DNA of 64,000 nucleotides from Caballeronia humi (GTDB lineage: Bacteria > Pseudomonadota > Gammaproteobacteria > Burkholderiales > Burkholderiaceae). A program made the position numbers and the translations under genes. The stretch covers positions 1-64,000 of the forward strand of contig NZ_FCNW02000010.1 of the NCBI RefSeq assembly GCF_001544475.1, written 5' to 3'. Below are positions 46,762-60,783 of this stretch, piece by piece. Within the stretch, counting starts at the first letter, position 1. Each line of letters starts with the position of its first letter. The notes under the pieces were generated by a model that was not told where the DNA came from, ran no database searches, and saw only the letters and a program-made list of their open reading frames with translations.

Positions 46762-47741
46762 TTGGCGCCCTCCCCTTTTTCGAGGCGAAGCAGCATCAGC
46801 TTAGAGAGCGCGAGCACGAAGAACGTGATCACGAAGAGAATCAGGCCGAGTTCCATCAACGCGGACGTGTGCAGGCCGGGGCTCGCTTCGGCGAATTCGT
46901 TCGCGAGCGCCGACGTGATGCTGTTGCCCGGCGAGAAGAGCGACACGTTGTCGAGCAGGTTCGTGTTGCCGATCACGAACGTGACCGCCATCGTTTCACC
47001 GAGCGCGCGGCCGAGGCCGAGCATCACGCCGCCGATCACGCCGGTACGTGTGTACGGCAGCACGATCTTCCACATCACTTCCCAGGTCGTGCAGCCAATG
47101 CCGTACGCCGATTCCTTCAGCAGCACCGGCGTGACTTCGAACACGTCGCGCATCACGGCCGCGATGTACGGGATGATCATGATCGCGAGGATGACGCCCG
47201 CGCACAGGATGCCGATGCCGATCGGCGGCCCCTGAAAGAAGCGGCCGATGAGCCACACATCGCCGAGCAGACGCCCGAGCGGCTTTTCGAAATAAGCCGC
47301 GAAGATCGGGGCGAAGACGAGCAGGCCCCACATGCCGTAGACGATCGACGGAATTGCCGCGAGCAGTTCGATTGCGACGCCGAGCGGGCGGCGCAGCCAC
47401 GCCGGCGACAGTTCCGTCAGGAAGAGCGCGATGCCGAAGCTCACCGGCACGGCGATCAGGAGCGCGATGATCGAGGTCGCGATGGTGCCGTAGATCGGCA
47501 CGAGCGCGCCAAAGCTGTCGGTGTTAGGGTCCCACTCGCCGCGCCAGAGGAAGCTGAAACCGAATTTCTGGATGGTCGGCAGCGACGCATAAATCAGCGA
47601 AACGATGATGCCGCCGAGCAAAAGCAAGGTGACGACGGCCGCGAGCAGTGTCACGCCGCCGAAAATGATGTCGCCGAGACGGCTCGGCGCGCGTTGCGTA
47701 TGACTTCCGGGGGGTGTCGAGGCTAGATTGATGTCCGACAT
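46758..47741 (-). CDS. pstC: Phosphate ABC transporter permease PstC
   Basis: Inner-membrane permease of 327 residues. PstC marks: [40 protein letters not shown] (permease loop) and [20 protein letters not shown]. The start [12 protein letters not shown] is preferred since upstream codons lie in the palindromic spacer. Separated from pstS by 104 bases containing a strong hairpin. Confidence 0.95.
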   Translation of the reverse strand: MSDINLASTPPGSHTQRAPSRLGDIIFGGVTLLAAVVTLLLLGGIIVSLIYASLPTIQKFGFSFLWRGEWDPNTDSFGALVPIYGTIATSIIALLIAVPVSFGIALFLTELSPAWLRRPLGVAIELLAAIPSIVYGMWGLLVFAPIFAAYFEKPLGRLLGDVWLIGRFFQGPPIGIGILCAGVILAIMIIPYIAAVMRDVFEVTPVLLKESAYGIGCTTWEVMWKIVLPYTRTGVIGGVMLGLGRALGETMAVTFVIGNTNLLDNVSLFSPGNSITSALANEFAEASPGLHTSALMELGLILFVITFFVLALSKLMLLRLEKGEGAK

Positions 47742-47757
47742 GGGAACCTTGGGTCGG

Positions 47758-47781
47758 GCCGCGCGGCACATGCCGCGCGGC
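47758..47781. repeat. Perfect 11-bp inverted repeat between pstS and pstC
   Basis: GCCGCGCGGCA and its exact complement are separated by two bases. The structure has no T-run; in the pstS-pstC message it would form a stable stem that can protect the pstS part from 3' decay and so keep binding protein in excess over permease. Confidence 0.6.
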
Positions 47782-47845
47782 GAAACTTACTGCTTTTGTC
47801 CTGCCTCATCAGCTTAGGACGTTTTAGGACATGCGTATCGCGCGT

Positions 47846-48877
47846 TTATTGCGCAACCGCCTTGCCCGACCCGTCCTTCACCTTCGCCTTCCACTGCGAG
47901 CGGATTTCCGCGACCACCGAATCCGGCAGCGAGATGTAATCCAGATCGTTTGCTGCCTGATTGCCGTTCTTGAACGCCCAGTCGAAGAATTTCAGGGTTT
48001 CGGTGCCTTGCGGCGCCTTTTCCTGCGTCGAGTGCAGCAGCACGAAGGTCGCGCCGACGACCGGCCATGCGTCCTTGCCCGATTCGTTCGTCAGGATCTG
48101 GTAGAACGACTTCGACCAGTCCGCGCCCGCGGCGGCGGCCTTGAACGTCTCCGTCTTCGGCTGCACGACCGTACCGGCGGCATTCTTCAGGCCGACGTAG
48201 GTCATCTTGTTCTGCTTGGCGTAGGCCCATTCCACATAGCCGATCGCGCCCGGCAGACGCTGCACGAAAGCCGCGACGCCGTCGTTGCCCTTGCCGCCCG
48301 TGCCCGTCGGCCAGTTGACGGTCGAGCCTTCACCGATCTTCGACTTCCACTCCGGGTTCACCTTCGACAGGTAGTTCGTCCAGATGAAGCTCGTGCCCGA
48401 ACCGTCGGCACGGCGGACCACGGCGATGTCCGTGTCCGGCAGCTTGACCTTCGGGTTGAGCGCGGCGATCGCCGGGTCGTTCCACTTCTTGATCTTGCCG
48501 AGATAGATGTCGCCGAGCACTTCGCCCGACAGCGTCACTTCACCCGCCTTCACGCCCGGCACGTTGATCACCGGCACCACGCCGCCGACCACCGTCGGGA
48601 ACTGGAAAAGCCCTTGCTTTTCAAGCTCGTCGTCCTTCAGCGGCGCGTCGGAGCCTGCGAAATCGACCGTTTTCGCGATGATCTGCTTGATCCCGCCCGA
48701 CGAACCGATGCCCTGATAGTTCACCTTGCCGCCGCCGGTCTTCTGGTAGGCGTCGGCCCACTTCGTGTAGATCGGTGCTGCGAACGTGCTGCCCGCGCCG
48801 GTAATATCGGCTGCTTGCGCGGAGATGGCGACGAGTGCGCCGATTACGCCAGCCAGCGCGGTTTGCATCAATTTCAT
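47846..48877 (-). CDS. pstS: Phosphate ABC transporter substrate-binding protein
   Basis: Periplasmic phosphate binder of 343 residues. Signal peptide [20 protein letters not shown] cleaved near AQAAD. The mature start [20 protein letters not shown] and [20 protein letters not shown] are typical, as are [14 protein letters not shown] and [14 protein letters not shown]. First gene of the Pho cluster, preceded by a clear Pho box. Confidence 0.97.
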   Translation of the reverse strand: MKLMQTALAGVIGALVAISAQAADITGAGSTFAAPIYTKWADAYQKTGGGKVNYQGIGSSGGIKQIIAKTVDFAGSDAPLKDDELEKQGLFQFPTVVGGVVPVINVPGVKAGEVTLSGEVLGDIYLGKIKKWNDPAIAALNPKVKLPDTDIAVVRRADGSGTSFIWTNYLSKVNPEWKSKIGEGSTVNWPTGTGGKGNDGVAAFVQRLPGAIGYVEWAYAKQNKMTYVGLKNAAGTVVQPKTETFKAAAAGADWSKSFYQILTNESGKDAWPVVGATFVLLHSTQEKAPQGTETLKFFDWAFKNGNQAANDLDYISLPDSVVAEIRSQWKAKVKDGSGKAVAQ

Positions 48878-48916
48878 GAGACCTCCAGGTTGTAAGCGAA
48901 TGACACGACAAGGCGA

Positions 48917-48950
48917 AGCATAGGCACAGTCTGTGACAGTAATATGACTC
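48917..48950 (-). promoter_or_regulatory. Pho box and -10 of the pstS promoter
   Basis: On the minus strand GTCATATTACTGTCACAG fits the two-half-site PhoB consensus (CTGTCAT, four A/T bases, CTGTCAC). About ten bases further lies TATGCT (48922-48917), the spacing usual for PhoB-activated promoters that lack a -35. The pstS start is 40 bases downstream. Confidence 0.85.
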
Positions 48951-49005
48951 TTCGTGAAGCTCGCGTGTCAGTGCGCTTACGGCATGAAAGCCGTTGAGGA
49001 AAAGC

Positions 49006-49042
49006 AAAAAAGCCGCTGCGGATCGCTCCGCAGCGGCTTTTT
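49006..49042 (-). terminator. Intrinsic terminator of glmM
   Basis: A 12-bp perfect stem (AGCCGCTGCGGA at 49011-49022 with 49027-49038) and a four-base loop, followed on the minus strand by TTTTT. It lies 18 bases after the glmM stop and before the pstS promoter. Confidence 0.9.
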
Positions 49043-49059
49043 GTGTGCTCGCCTGATAC

Positions 49060-50418
49060 TTAGGAAGTCGCGTCTTTTACGACCTGCGCAATCGTTTCCG
49101 CGTGACGAACCGCGTCCCGTTCGGCTGCGGCCTCGACCATCACGCGCAGCACCGGCTCCGTGCCCGACGCGCGAATCAGGACGCGTCCGTGCCCTTCGAG
49201 CGCACGCTCGGCACCGCTGATCGCCTTGGCAATCGCGTCGCTTTCTTTCCAGTTCGCGCCCGGACTCATGCGAACGTTGATCAGCTTCTGCGGGAACAGC
49301 GTCACGCCGTCGAGCTGATCCGCGAGCGACTTGCCGCTACGCTGCATCGCGGCGAGCACGAGCAGCGCGGACACGATGCCGTCGCCCGTGGAATGCCGAT
49401 CCAGCGACAGAATGTGTCCCGAGCCTTCCGCGCCGAGCTGCCAGCCGTTCTCGCGCAGCTTCTCCAGCACGTAGCGGTCGCCGACGTTCGCTCGCACGAA
49501 CTGCACACCCGCTTCCTTCAGCGCCACTTCGACGGCCATGTTCGTCATCAGCGTGCCGACGGCGCCGTCCACCTTGCCGTCGGTCGCCATGCGGTCCTTG
49601 ACCAGCACGTAGAGCAGTTCGTCGCCGTTGTAGAGACGGCCCGCCGAATCGACGACTTGCAGGCGGTCGGCGTCGCCATCGAGCGCGATGCCGATATCCG
49701 CGCGATGTTCGAGCACGGCGTTCACGAGCGCGTCGGGCGCGGTGGCGCCGACACCGTCGTTGATGTTGAAGCCGTTCGGCGAAATGCCGATCGGGATCAC
49801 TTCTGCGCCGAGTTCGTGGAACACGTTCGGCGCGACGTCGTACGCGGCGCCGTGCGCGCAATCGAGCACGATCCGCAGGCCGCGCAGGTCGAAACTCGCC
49901 GGGAACGTGCTCTTGCAGAACTCGACATAGCGGCCACCAGCGTCATCGAGCCGACGCGCCTTGCCGAGCCGCTCCGACGGCGCGCATGCGAGCGGCTCTT
50001 CGAGTTGCGCTTCGATCTGGAGTTCGACGTCGTCGGGCAGCTTGTTGCCGTCAGCGGAGAAAAATTTGATGCCGTTGTCGTAGTACGGATTGTGCGACGC
50101 GCTGATCACGACGCCCGCCGCAAGCCGCAGCGCACGCGTCAGGTAAGCGATGCCGGGCGTCGGCATCGGGCCGGCCAGCATCACGTCGACGCCCGCCGCC
50201 GAGAAACCCGCTTCCAGCGCGGCTTCGAGCATGTAGCCCGACACCCGCGTGTCCTTGCCGATCAACACGGTCGGACGGCTGCCCTTTTTCTGCCAGCGAT
50301 CGGCGCCCGCGAGCACTTTGCCCGCCGCATAGCCAAGCCGCAGCACGAAATCGGGCGTGATCGGCGCTTCACCGACCTTCCCGCGAATCCCATCCGTTCC
50401 AAAATATCGACGTGCCAT
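49060..50418 (-). CDS. glmM: Phosphoglucosamine mutase
   Basis: Converts glucosamine-6-phosphate to glucosamine-1-phosphate for peptidoglycan and LPS precursors; 452 residues. N-terminus [20 protein letters not shown], active-site serine in [12 protein letters not shown] (about residue 103), metal loop DGDADRL (about 245) and the sugar-binding EGSGHIL (about 330). C-terminal [12 protein letters not shown] binds phosphate. Downstream of folP in the same direction. Confidence 0.97.
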   Translation of the reverse strand: MARRYFGTDGIRGKVGEAPITPDFVLRLGYAAGKVLAGADRWQKKGSRPTVLIGKDTRVSGYMLEAALEAGFSAAGVDVMLAGPMPTPGIAYLTRALRLAAGVVISASHNPYYDNGIKFFSADGNKLPDDVELQIEAQLEEPLACAPSERLGKARRLDDAGGRYVEFCKSTFPASFDLRGLRIVLDCAHGAAYDVAPNVFHELGAEVIPIGISPNGFNINDGVGATAPDALVNAVLEHRADIGIALDGDADRLQVVDSAGRLYNGDELLYVLVKDRMATDGKVDGAVGTLMTNMAVEVALKEAGVQFVRANVGDRYVLEKLRENGWQLGAEGSGHILSLDRHSTGDGIVSALLVLAAMQRSGKSLADQLDGVTLFPQKLINVRMSPGANWKESDAIAKAISGAERALEGHGRVLIRASGTEPVLRVMVEAAAERDAVRHAETIAQVVKDATS

Positions 50419-50525
50419 TAGTTTATTACCCCCGCGGACGTGGATGCGCGTGTCGTGCGCCCGCATGTGTTGTTGAAACCGTGGACGGCGCGCACGCCCG
50501 CGCTGCAATCCGCTGTTTATAAGTG

Positions 50526-51410
50526 TTAATGATGCCTGCTTTGGCCAGCGGCTTTCGTTGCCTGCCAAACCTTCAGACCATCGAGGATCGGCGCGACGTC
50601 GTGAACCCGCACGATCACCGCGCCCCGCTCCGCCGCGCAGACCGCCGCCGCGATGCCCGCCGCCAGCCGCTCGCCCTTCTTGCGGCCGGTAACGGCGCCG
50701 AGCATCGACTTGCGCGACATCCCGACGAGCAGCGGAAAGTCCGTCGCGACGGGACGGGTTTTGTCGAGATGCGCGAGCAGCGCGAAATTGTGCTCCTCGG
50801 TTTTGCCGAAGCCGTAGCCGGGATCGAGACAGATCCGCTCGGACGCAATGCCGGCCTTCGACAACGCATCGACGCGATCGGCGAAAAAGTCCCGCACATC
50901 CTCGACGACATTCCGATACACCGGCTCCTCGGCCTGCATCGTCCGCGGCTCGCCGAGCATGTGCATCACGCAGAGACCGCAATTGCTGTTCTTGACGGCT
51001 TCGATTGCACCGTCCTGACGGAAGCCCCAGACGTCGTTGATCATGTCCGCGCCGGCGTCGAGCGCCGCGCGCATCACCTCTGGCTTGTACGTATCGACGG
51101 ACAGCGGCACGTTCATCGACCGCAACGCCTCGACGATGGGAATCACGCGCCGCAACTCTTCGTCGAGCGGCACGGGCAGCGAGCCGGGACGCGTCGATTC
51201 GCCGCCGATATCGATCATGTCGGCGCCATCGGCGAGCATCTGCCCGGCGCGCTTGATCGCATCATCGCGTGACAGGAACTGGCCGCCATCGGAAAACGAA
51301 TCCGGCGTGACATTCAGAATGCCCATCACGAGCGGACGCTCGAAAGTCAGCGTGAAGCGGCCGCACTGAAGTCGAGACGGCGCCGAAGATTGCAAATTGG
51401 ATGAAGTCAA
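50526..51410 (-). CDS. folP: Dihydropteroate synthase
   Basis: Joins p-aminobenzoate to dihydropterin diphosphate in folate synthesis; the target of sulfonamides. About 294 residues from a TTG at 51410 (LTSSNLQSS). The conserved core is [32 protein letters not shown] and [16 protein letters not shown]. No ATG fits; the longer open frame up to 51473 reaches into the ftsH terminator, so it is not used. The true start is uncertain by some 20 codons. Confidence 0.92.
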   Translation of the reverse strand: MTSSNLQSSAPSRLQCGRFTLTFERPLVMGILNVTPDSFSDGGQFLSRDDAIKRAGQMLADGADMIDIGGESTRPGSLPVPLDEELRRVIPIVEALRSMNVPLSVDTYKPEVMRAALDAGADMINDVWGFRQDGAIEAVKNSNCGLCVMHMLGEPRTMQAEEPVYRNVVEDVRDFFADRVDALSKAGIASERICLDPGYGFGKTEEHNFALLAHLDKTRPVATDFPLLVGMSRKSMLGAVTGRKKGERLAAGIAAAVCAAERGAVIVRVHDVAPILDGLKVWQATKAAGQSRHH

Positions 51411-51475
51411 CGATTCGACTGGAGACTGAGTTGGGAAGTTCGCGCACTGGCAAGGCACCAGCAGGCCGATCAAAG

Positions 51476-51510
51476 AAAAAGGGCCGGTGTGTCGAACACA
51501 CCAGCCCTTG
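51476..51510 (-). terminator. Intrinsic terminator of ftsH
   Basis: A twelve-position stem with one mismatch (51481-51492 with 51496-51507) around a three-base loop, followed on the minus strand by TTTTT. It separates ftsH from folP. Confidence 0.85.
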
Positions 51511-51527
51511 AACGGATCGAGTAAAAC

Positions 51528-53414
51528 TCAGGCCGGCGCGGTGGCGTTGCCCGGCTTCACTTCGGTGCCGCTGTTGCCGCTGCTCGGCGTATCGCCCGAC
51601 GGCGGCGGCAGATTCTTCGGCGGCCGCGGCGGACGGCCCGCCATGATGTCGCTGATCTGGTCCGCGTCGATGGTTTCCCATTCGAGCAGCGCCTTCGTCA
51701 TCGCTTCGACGTTGTCCCGGTGATCTTCGAGCAGCTTGCGGGCGAGCCCGTATTGCTCGTCGAGGATGCGGCGGATTTCAGCGTCGACCTTCTGCTGCGT
51801 CGCTTCCGACACCGTCTTCGATGCAAGCTTTCCGAACATGCCGTCCTGCTCGGTATCGACATAGACCATCGTGCCGAGCACGTCGGACATGCCGTAACGC
51901 GTCACCATGTCACGCGCCATCTTGGTCGCGCGCTCGAAGTCGTTCGAAGCACCCGTCGACATCGAGTTCAGGAACACTTCTTCCGCTGCGCGGCCACCAA
52001 ACAGGATTGCGATTTCCTCCAGCATCTTGTCGCGATACAGGTTCACACGGTCATGCTCCGGCAACTGCCAGGTCACGCCGAGCGCCCAGCCACGCGGCAT
52101 GATCGTGACCTTGTGCACCGGATCGGCATGCGGCAACAGCTTCGCGACCACCGCGTGACCCGACTCGTGGTACGCCGTATTGCGACGCTCTTCCTCGCGC
52201 ATCACAGCCGACTTGCGCTCCGGACCCATAAAAATCTTGTCCTTCGCGTCCTCGAAGTCCTGCATTTCGACGATCCGCTTGCCACGACGCGCTGCGAACA
52301 GTGCAGCTTCGTTCACGAGATTCGCGAGATCGGCGCCTGAGAAACCCGGCGTCCCACGCGCGATGACCGATGCATCGACGTCGTTCGAAATCGGAACCTT
52401 GCGCAGGTGCACCTTCATGATGTGCTCGCGGCCCCGGATGTCCGGCAGACCGACGTACACTTGGCGGTCGAAACGGCCCGGACGCAGGAGCGCCTTGTCC
52501 AGCACGTCGGAGCGGTTGGTCGCGGCGATCACGATCACGCCGGAATTCGCTTCGAAGCCGTCCATCTCCACAAGCATCTGGTTCAGCGTCTGCTCGCGTT
52601 CATCGTTACCGCCGCCCATGCCAGCGCCGCGATGACGACCGACCGCGTCGATTTCGTCGATGAACACGATACACGGCGCATGCTTCTTCGCCTGCTCGAA
52701 CATGTCGCGCACACGAGCCGCGCCCACGCCGACGAACATTTCGACGAAGTCCGAACCCGAGATGCTGAAGAACGGCACCTTCGCTTCGCCAGCGATGGCG
52801 CGCGCGAGCAGCGTCTTACCCGTGCCCGGAGGCCCGACCAGCAGCACGCCGCGTGGAATCCGGCCGCCCAGCTTCTGGAATTTCTGCGGATCGCGCAGGA
52901 AGTCGACGAGTTCCGACACTTCTTCTTTCGCTTCGTCACAGCCCGCGACATCGGTGAAATTGATTGCGTTGTTGTTCTCGTCGATCAGCCGCGCTCGCGA
53001 CTTGCCGAACGAGAAGGCTCCGCCTTTGCCGCCCCCCTGCATCTGCCGCATCATGTAGAACCAGAAGCCGATGATCAGGATCGTCGGTCCGAGGTAATAC
53101 AGTGCCGATACGAGCGCATTGGGTTCGTCGTCGGCCTTGCCGCTGACCTGGACGCCGTATTTCATCAGATCGCCGACCATCCAGATGTCGCCGGGGGACA
53201 CGATCTGGTACTTCTGGCCGTCTGCCGGAGTGACCGTCAAATTGCGGCCCTGAACGGTCACGGTCTTGACCTTGCCGCTCTTCGCGTCGTCCATGAACTG
53301 CGAATACGACACACCTTCCTGGACGCGGGGCTTATCGAACTGCTTGAACACCGTGAACAGCACCAGTGCGATCACGAGCCACACTGCCGCCTTAGAGAAC
53401 ATATTGTTGTTCAA
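51528..53414 (-). CDS. ftsH: ATP-dependent zinc metalloprotease FtsH
   Basis: Membrane-anchored AAA+ protease that degrades LpxC, sigma-32 and faulty membrane proteins; 628 residues. Two N-terminal transmembrane segments (about residues 8-25 and 105-125), Walker A GPPGTGKT near 198, Walker [14 protein letters not shown], second region of homology and the zinc motif HESGH near residue 420. A TTG start (LNNNMFSK) with AGGAG seven bases upstream is chosen; ATG at 53402 is the alternative. Confidence 0.97.
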   Translation of the reverse strand: MNNNMFSKAAVWLVIALVLFTVFKQFDKPRVQEGVSYSQFMDDAKSGKVKTVTVQGRNLTVTPADGQKYQIVSPGDIWMVGDLMKYGVQVSGKADDEPNALVSALYYLGPTILIIGFWFYMMRQMQGGGKGGAFSFGKSRARLIDENNNAINFTDVAGCDEAKEEVSELVDFLRDPQKFQKLGGRIPRGVLLVGPPGTGKTLLARAIAGEAKVPFFSISGSDFVEMFVGVGAARVRDMFEQAKKHAPCIVFIDEIDAVGRHRGAGMGGGNDEREQTLNQMLVEMDGFEANSGVIVIAATNRSDVLDKALLRPGRFDRQVYVGLPDIRGREHIMKVHLRKVPISNDVDASVIARGTPGFSGADLANLVNEAALFAARRGKRIVEMQDFEDAKDKIFMGPERKSAVMREEERRNTAYHESGHAVVAKLLPHADPVHKVTIMPRGWALGVTWQLPEHDRVNLYRDKMLEEIAILFGGRAAEEVFLNSMSTGASNDFERATKMARDMVTRYGMSDVLGTMVYVDTEQDGMFGKLASKTVSEATQQKVDAEIRRILDEQYGLARKLLEDHRDNVEAMTKALLEWETIDADQISDIMAGRPPRPPKNLPPPSGDTPSSGNSGTEVKPGNATAPA

Positions 53415-53597
53415 AGCACCACTCCTAATCATAGACGGGCGCCTACATACACCTTGCGGCACCACCTAAACCATTCTAATCCAGTCCGCTAGCCCCTGCC
53501 ATAAGCATTCTCTACCACGCAAATAGCGATGGAGGCCTTTTTTCAGGCGCATTCGGCGGTAATCGGCGTTTTTTTGCCACTTCCGACGAGGCTGACC

Positions 53598-54260
53598 TTA
53601 CGCGGGGCGCTTCAACTGCCTACCCAAGATAAACGTTTCAGACGATTTGTCGCGCGACGCCTTCGGCTTGCGCGGCGCGACGATTTTGAACTGGTGCTTG
53701 AATTTCTCGACGACCTGGCTGTAACCGCTGCCATGAAAGCACTTGACCAGCAACGCGCCCTCCGGTTTCAGGTGATTCTGTGAGAATTCCAGCGCGAGAT
53801 CGCATAAATGCTCCATCCGCGCCGCATCGGCACTTGCCACCCCCGACAGGTTGGGGGCCATGTCCGAGATTACAAGGTCCACTTGACGCTCGCCGACCAA
53901 TTCCCTGAGCTGATCGAGCACCGAATCCTCGCGGAAGTCGCCCTGGATGAAGGTGACGTCGGCGATCGGCGCCATTGGCAGGAGATCGAGCGCGATGATC
54001 GTGCCGTCGATGCCGCCCTCGCGCTGCTGGTCGCGCTTTGCCCCCTGCGCAAGCTTGTTGCGCACGTACTGGCTCCAGCTTCCCGGTGTCGAGCCGAGAT
54101 CGACGATGATCTGGCCCGGGCGGATCAGCTTGTCCTGCTCGTCGATTTCCTTGAGTTTGTAGGCGGCGCGCGCGCGATAGCCCTCCCGCTGCGCGAGTTT
54201 CACGTAGGGGTCGTTGATGTGGTCATGCAACCACGAATGATTGAAGCGGTTTTTTGCCAT
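53598..54260 (-). CDS. rlmE: 23S rRNA (uridine(2552)-2'-O)-methyltransferase
   Basis: RrmJ/FtsJ enzyme that methylates U2552 in the ribosomal A-loop; 220 residues. SAM motif [16 protein letters not shown] near residue 60, and the K-D-K-E catalytic tetrad is consistent with [34 protein letters not shown] and [11 protein letters not shown]. It lies upstream of ftsH in the same direction, as in E. coli rlmE-ftsH. Confidence 0.96.
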   Translation of the reverse strand: MAKNRFNHSWLHDHINDPYVKLAQREGYRARAAYKLKEIDEQDKLIRPGQIIVDLGSTPGSWSQYVRNKLAQGAKRDQQREGGIDGTIIALDLLPMAPIADVTFIQGDFREDSVLDQLRELVGERQVDLVISDMAPNLSGVASADAARMEHLCDLALEFSQNHLKPEGALLVKCFHGSGYSQVVEKFKHQFKIVAPRKPKASRDKSSETFILGRQLKRPA

Positions 54261-54627
54261 TGATAATGATTTGGTGCTGCCTGATCTGCTGCAACAAGTT
54301 GCTGCATCAAGCAATGCTTTTAGCGGATAATACGCGTCTTATTCGGCCGGCCGGCGGTTCTACGCGTCGCCGGTATCGGTGTTTGCGGGCACTTGTTGCC
54401 CGGCAGTGAGCAAAGTTTTGTTATTCCTCTGCCGCCTTGCGACGAGTCTTTCGTCTCGCGGCTGGCTTTGTCGGGGAAGCCCTGACTCCGCGCTGTGACT
54501 GGCCCTTTATTGGCCCTTCATACTGTCGGCGCCAGCGTCGTCGATACGAGCCGCAGCCCCGCGCAACGCCTTTCGTCCTTTTTGCGCTTCAGCACCTCTC
54601 ATATATTAGTCGAGTCCGTTACTTCAC
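54261..54627. promoter_or_regulatory. Divergent intergenic region between rlmE and yhbY
   Basis: No gene is seen in this 367-base gap. It must hold promoters for both sides; candidate -10 hexamers are TATATT at 54601-54606 for the plus strand and TATTAT near 54330 for the minus strand, neither with a convincing -35. Confidence 0.3.
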
Positions 54628-55161
54628 ATGCCCGCCCTCAAACTCTCTCCCGCCCAACGTGCCGATCTGCGCTCGCAGGCCCACGCGCTCAAGCCCGTCG
54701 TTCTCGTCGGCGCTGAAGGGCTGACCGAAGCCGTGCTGGCCGAAATCGAAGTCCACCTCGGCGCTCATCAGCTCATCAAGATCCGTGTGTTCGGCGACGA
54801 ACGCGACGCGCGCGTTGCGATGTACGAGGAGATCTGCGATCACTTGAAAGCCGCGCCTGTTCAGCATATCGGCAAGCTGCTCGTGATCTGGAGGCCCGAA
54901 GATACGACGCCGCTGAAAGCATCCGGCCGCCGCTCCACGATGCCGAGCGCCCGCGAAGCCGCCGCGGAACCGACGACGAAGGGTCGCGCGCCGCGCATCG
55001 TCAAGGCGGTGAAGATCACTCGCGACGCGCCCACCGTTCGCAAGCCGAAAAAGGAAAAGCTGCTGGTGCGCGGCAACGAGCGCGTGACGGCTGGCGGCAA
55101 CGTCAAGCGCGCGAAAAAGCGCCAGACGAGCGCCAAGCGCCAGCATCAGACGTCGAAATAA
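54628..55161 (+). CDS. yhbY: YhbY-family CRM-domain RNA-binding protein with basic tail
   Basis: Pre-50S-ribosome-associated protein. The CRM domain (residues about 4-97) begins LKLSPAQRADLRSQAHALKP and has the GxxG-like loop VLVGAEGLTEAVL plus LLVIWRPE. It is followed by an 80-residue tail rich in Lys, Arg, Ala and Thr, absent from the 97-residue E. coli protein and probably disordered and RNA-contacting. Total 177 residues. Divergent from rlmE, another ribosome assembly factor. Confidence 0.92.
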   Translation: MPALKLSPAQRADLRSQAHALKPVVLVGAEGLTEAVLAEIEVHLGAHQLIKIRVFGDERDARVAMYEEICDHLKAAPVQHIGKLLVIWRPEDTTPLKASGRRSTMPSAREAAAEPTTKGRAPRIVKAVKITRDAPTVRKPKKEKLLVRGNERVTAGGNVKRAKKRQTSAKRQHQTSK

Positions 55162-55194
55162 GGCGTTGATTTCGGGCAGCGCCCGGAAAGACGT

Positions 55195-55217
55195 GGCGCC
55201 CGAACATTCCGGGCGCC
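55195..55217. terminator. GC-rich hairpin between convergent yhbY and DUF4149 genes
   Basis: GGCGCCCG (55195-55202) pairs with CGGGCGCC (55210-55217) around a seven-base loop. No T-run, so it may be a weak or factor-dependent terminator. Confidence 0.45.
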
Positions 55218-55224
55218 GGCAGCA

Positions 55225-55743
55225 TCAGCGACGCGCGCGCCGCGCCGCGACTGCGGCGGATTGTCCCCGCGCCACAACCGGCCCGGACGATGACGGTCCC
55301 GGCAACCGCCACACAAGCAGCACACCCAGCAGGCTCTCGACGACATAAAACGCGCTCGACACGCCATGCAACATGCCAAACTGCTTGGCGTACGGCGAAC
55401 TAGCGAGATCCGTCCCCGCTTCTTGCGCTGCCACGCGCAGCGAATTCATGAACGGCTGCAGGCCGAAATAGCCGATCAGCACACACAGCAGCATCACTGC
55501 GACGATCCACCGCACGCGCTTGTAGTCGGCGAAACCGCCGCGCACCATGCGATTGGCGATCAACAGCAGAATCAGCGCGCACACCACGCCCAGCATCGCT
55601 TCGATGCGGAAGATCTGCGCCGCTACCGATCCCGCCGACGCGCGATCGAGCATCGAAAAAAGCACCGGCGCGGCGATAAAGCCAAGGCTCAGCAAGCTGC
55701 CGACCCACGCCATCGATACGATCCGGAAGAGTCGATGTGCCAT
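55225..55743 (-). CDS. DUF4149 membrane protein
   Basis: Integral membrane protein of 172 residues with four predicted helices (about residues 8-30, 48-65, 78-98 and 125-148) and a basic, Ala/Arg-rich C-terminus. The start [29 protein letters not shown] and YFGLQPFMNSLR match the DUF4149 family. Function unknown. Its ATG overlaps the greA stop (TGATG), so it is co-translated with greA. Confidence 0.85.
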   Translation of the reverse strand: MAHRLFRIVSMAWVGSLLSLGFIAAPVLFSMLDRASAGSVAAQIFRIEAMLGVVCALILLLIANRMVRGGFADYKRVRWIVAVMLLCVLIGYFGLQPFMNSLRVAAQEAGTDLASSPYAKQFGMLHGVSSAFYVVESLLGVLLVWRLPGPSSSGPVVARGQSAAVAARRARR

Positions 55744-56219
55744 CAGACGTACTTGACGGAGATGACTTCGTATTCACGCGCGCCGCCCGGCGCCTGCACC
55801 GACGCGATATCGCCATCGGTCTTGCCGATCAGCGCCCGCGCGATCGGCGAGCTGATCGACACGAGGCCGTGGTCGATGTCGGCTTCGTCGTCGCCGACAA
55901 TCTGGTACTTCACCGGCTTGCCTGACTCCAGGTCCTCCAGTTCGACCGTCGCGCCGAACACCACGCGGCCATCCGCTTCGACGGTGGTCGGATCGATGAC
56001 CTGTGCCGCGGCCAGCTTCGACTCGAGTTCGGCGATGCGGCCCTCGATGAAGCCCTGCTTTTCCTTCGCGGCGTCGTACTCGGCGTTTTCCGACAGATCG
56101 CCCTGAGCCCGCGCTTCCGCGATCGAATTCACGACCGCCGGCCGCTCGACCGATTTCAGGCGTTGCAATTCCGCGCGCAGGAGTTCTGCGCCGCGCTTCG
56201 TCAATGGAACTGTGCTCAT
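55743..56219 (-). CDS. greA: Transcription elongation factor GreA
   Basis: Helps RNA polymerase cleave and restart backtracked transcripts; 158 residues. The N-terminal coiled coil contains the tip acidic residues in [20 protein letters not shown] (D and E of the GDLSENAEY motif), and the C-terminal FKBP-like domain has [14 protein letters not shown]. The start [12 protein letters not shown] is conserved. Only about 30 bases separate it from the terminator-like hairpin after carB. Confidence 0.97.
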   Translation of the reverse strand: MSTVPLTKRGAELLRAELQRLKSVERPAVVNSIAEARAQGDLSENAEYDAAKEKQGFIEGRIAELESKLAAAQVIDPTTVEADGRVVFGATVELEDLESGKPVKYQIVGDDEADIDHGLVSISSPIARALIGKTDGDIASVQAPGGAREYEVISVKYV

Positions 56220-56247
56220 AAACAACTCGAAGAACAAAAAACAGCCG

Positions 56248-56309
56248 TAAAAAAATTACCGCGGTTAAGTGCATCTCCCGGTAAGAAGGGAGACGCCGCT
56301 TAACCGCGG
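56248..56309 (-). terminator. Large terminator hairpin between carB and greA
   Basis: Outer arms CCGCGGTTAAG (56259-56269) and CTTAACCGCGG (56299-56309) are exact complements, and an inner stem TCTCCC/GGGAGA (56274-56279, 56288-56293) continues inward. On the minus strand TAATTTTTTT follows, with a second T6 run closer to greA. It ends the carAB transcript or acts as a leader attenuator of greA. Confidence 0.85.
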
Positions 56310-56340
56310 CCCATGAAGCCAAAAACCAATAATCGAGGCC

Positions 56341-59595
<3,255 letters not shown>

Positions 59596-59640
59596 AACTG
59601 CTCTCGGTAATGTGGTTCTGTTGCGTGCTTTGCGTGCTAT

Positions 59641-60783
59641 TTACGCTGCGACTTTCTGCGTTTCCATCAGCTTGACGAAGCGGTCGAACAGATACGCGAT
59701 GTCGTTCGGTCCCGGCGACGCTTCCGGATGGCCCTGGAAGCAGAACGCGGGCTTGTCGGTAAGCGCGAAGCCTTGCAGCGTGCCGTCGAAGAGAGAAACG
59801 TGCGTGACCTTCGCGTTCGCGGGGAGCGTCGCGGCATCGACGGCGAAGCCGTGGTTCTGCGACGTGATCACGACGCGCCCGTCTTCGAGATCCTTCACTG
59901 GATGGTTCGCGCCGTGGTGGCCGGTCTTCATCTTCATCGTCTTCGCGCCGACGGCGAGACCCATGATCTGGTGGCCGAGGCAGATGCCGAACGTCGGAAT
60001 GCCGCGCTCGATGAATTCACGCGTCGCGCGGATCGCGTAGTCGCACGGTTCCGGGTCGCCGGGGCCGTTCGAGAGGAACACGCCGTCGGGGTTGAGCGCG
60101 AGGGCGTCGGCGGCGGTGGCTTCGGCCGGCAGCACGGTGACGTGGCAGCCGCGCTCGGCGAGCATGCGCAGGATGTTGTGCTTCACGCCGTAGTCGAACG
60201 CGACGACGCGGTACTTCGGCGCTTCCTGCTTGCCGTAGCCGGACTCGAGCCGCCATTCGGTTTGCGTCCAGTCGTAGCTTTCCTTCGTCGATACGACTTT
60301 CGCGAGATCCATGCCCGCGAGACCCGGGAACGAGCGCGCGAGTTCGAGCGCTTTCGCTTCGTCGGTCGGACCGGCGAGGATGCAGCCGTTCTGCGCGCCC
60401 TTGTCGCGCAGGATGCGCGTGAGCTTGCGCGTATCGATGCCCGCGATCGCGACGACGCCTTGCGCCTTCAGATAATCGCCAAGCGATTGCTCGGAGCGGA
60501 AATTGGACGCGAGCACCGGCAGGTCACGGATGATCAGGCCGGCGGCATGGACTTTGGTGGCTTCGACATCCTCGGCATTCACGCCGACGTTGCCGATGTG
60601 CGGATAGGTCAGCGTGACAATCTGGCGGGCGTAGCTCGGATCGGTGAGGATCTCTTGATAGCCGGTGATCGCGGTGTTGAACACCACTTCGCCGATCGTC
60701 GAACCGGTGGCGCCGATCGAATGACCACGAAAGACCGTGCCGTCGGCGAGTGCGAGAAGTGCTGGGGAAAATGACGGCAACAC
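59641..60783 (-). CDS. carA: Carbamoyl-phosphate synthase small subunit
   Basis: Glutamine amidotransferase subunit supplying ammonia to CarB; 380 residues. N-terminal domain [16 protein letters not shown], class I glutaminase core with nucleophile Cys in [15 protein letters not shown] (about residue 275) and His/Glu in [13 protein letters not shown]. The GTG start at 60783 is chosen because AAGGAG lies six bases before it. Confidence 0.97.
   Translation of the reverse strand: MLPSFSPALLALADGTVFRGHSIGATGSTIGEVVFNTAITGYQEILTDPSYARQIVTLTYPHIGNVGVNAEDVEATKVHAAGLIIRDLPVLASNFRSEQSLGDYLKAQGVVAIAGIDTRKLTRILRDKGAQNGCILAGPTDEAKALELARSFPGLAGMDLAKVVSTKESYDWTQTEWRLESGYGKQEAPKYRVVAFDYGVKHNILRMLAERGCHVTVLPAEATAADALALNPDGVFLSNGPGDPEPCDYAIRATREFIERGIPTFGICLGHQIMGLAVGAKTMKMKTGHHGANHPVKDLEDGRVVITSQNHGFAVDAATLPANAKVTHVSLFDGTLQGFALTDKPAFCFQGHPEASPGPNDIAYLFDRFVKLMETQKVAA

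Noticed and set aside
51410..51473. An earlier folP start
   Set aside because: It would begin inside the ftsH terminator stem and add residues not seen in dihydropteroate synthases.
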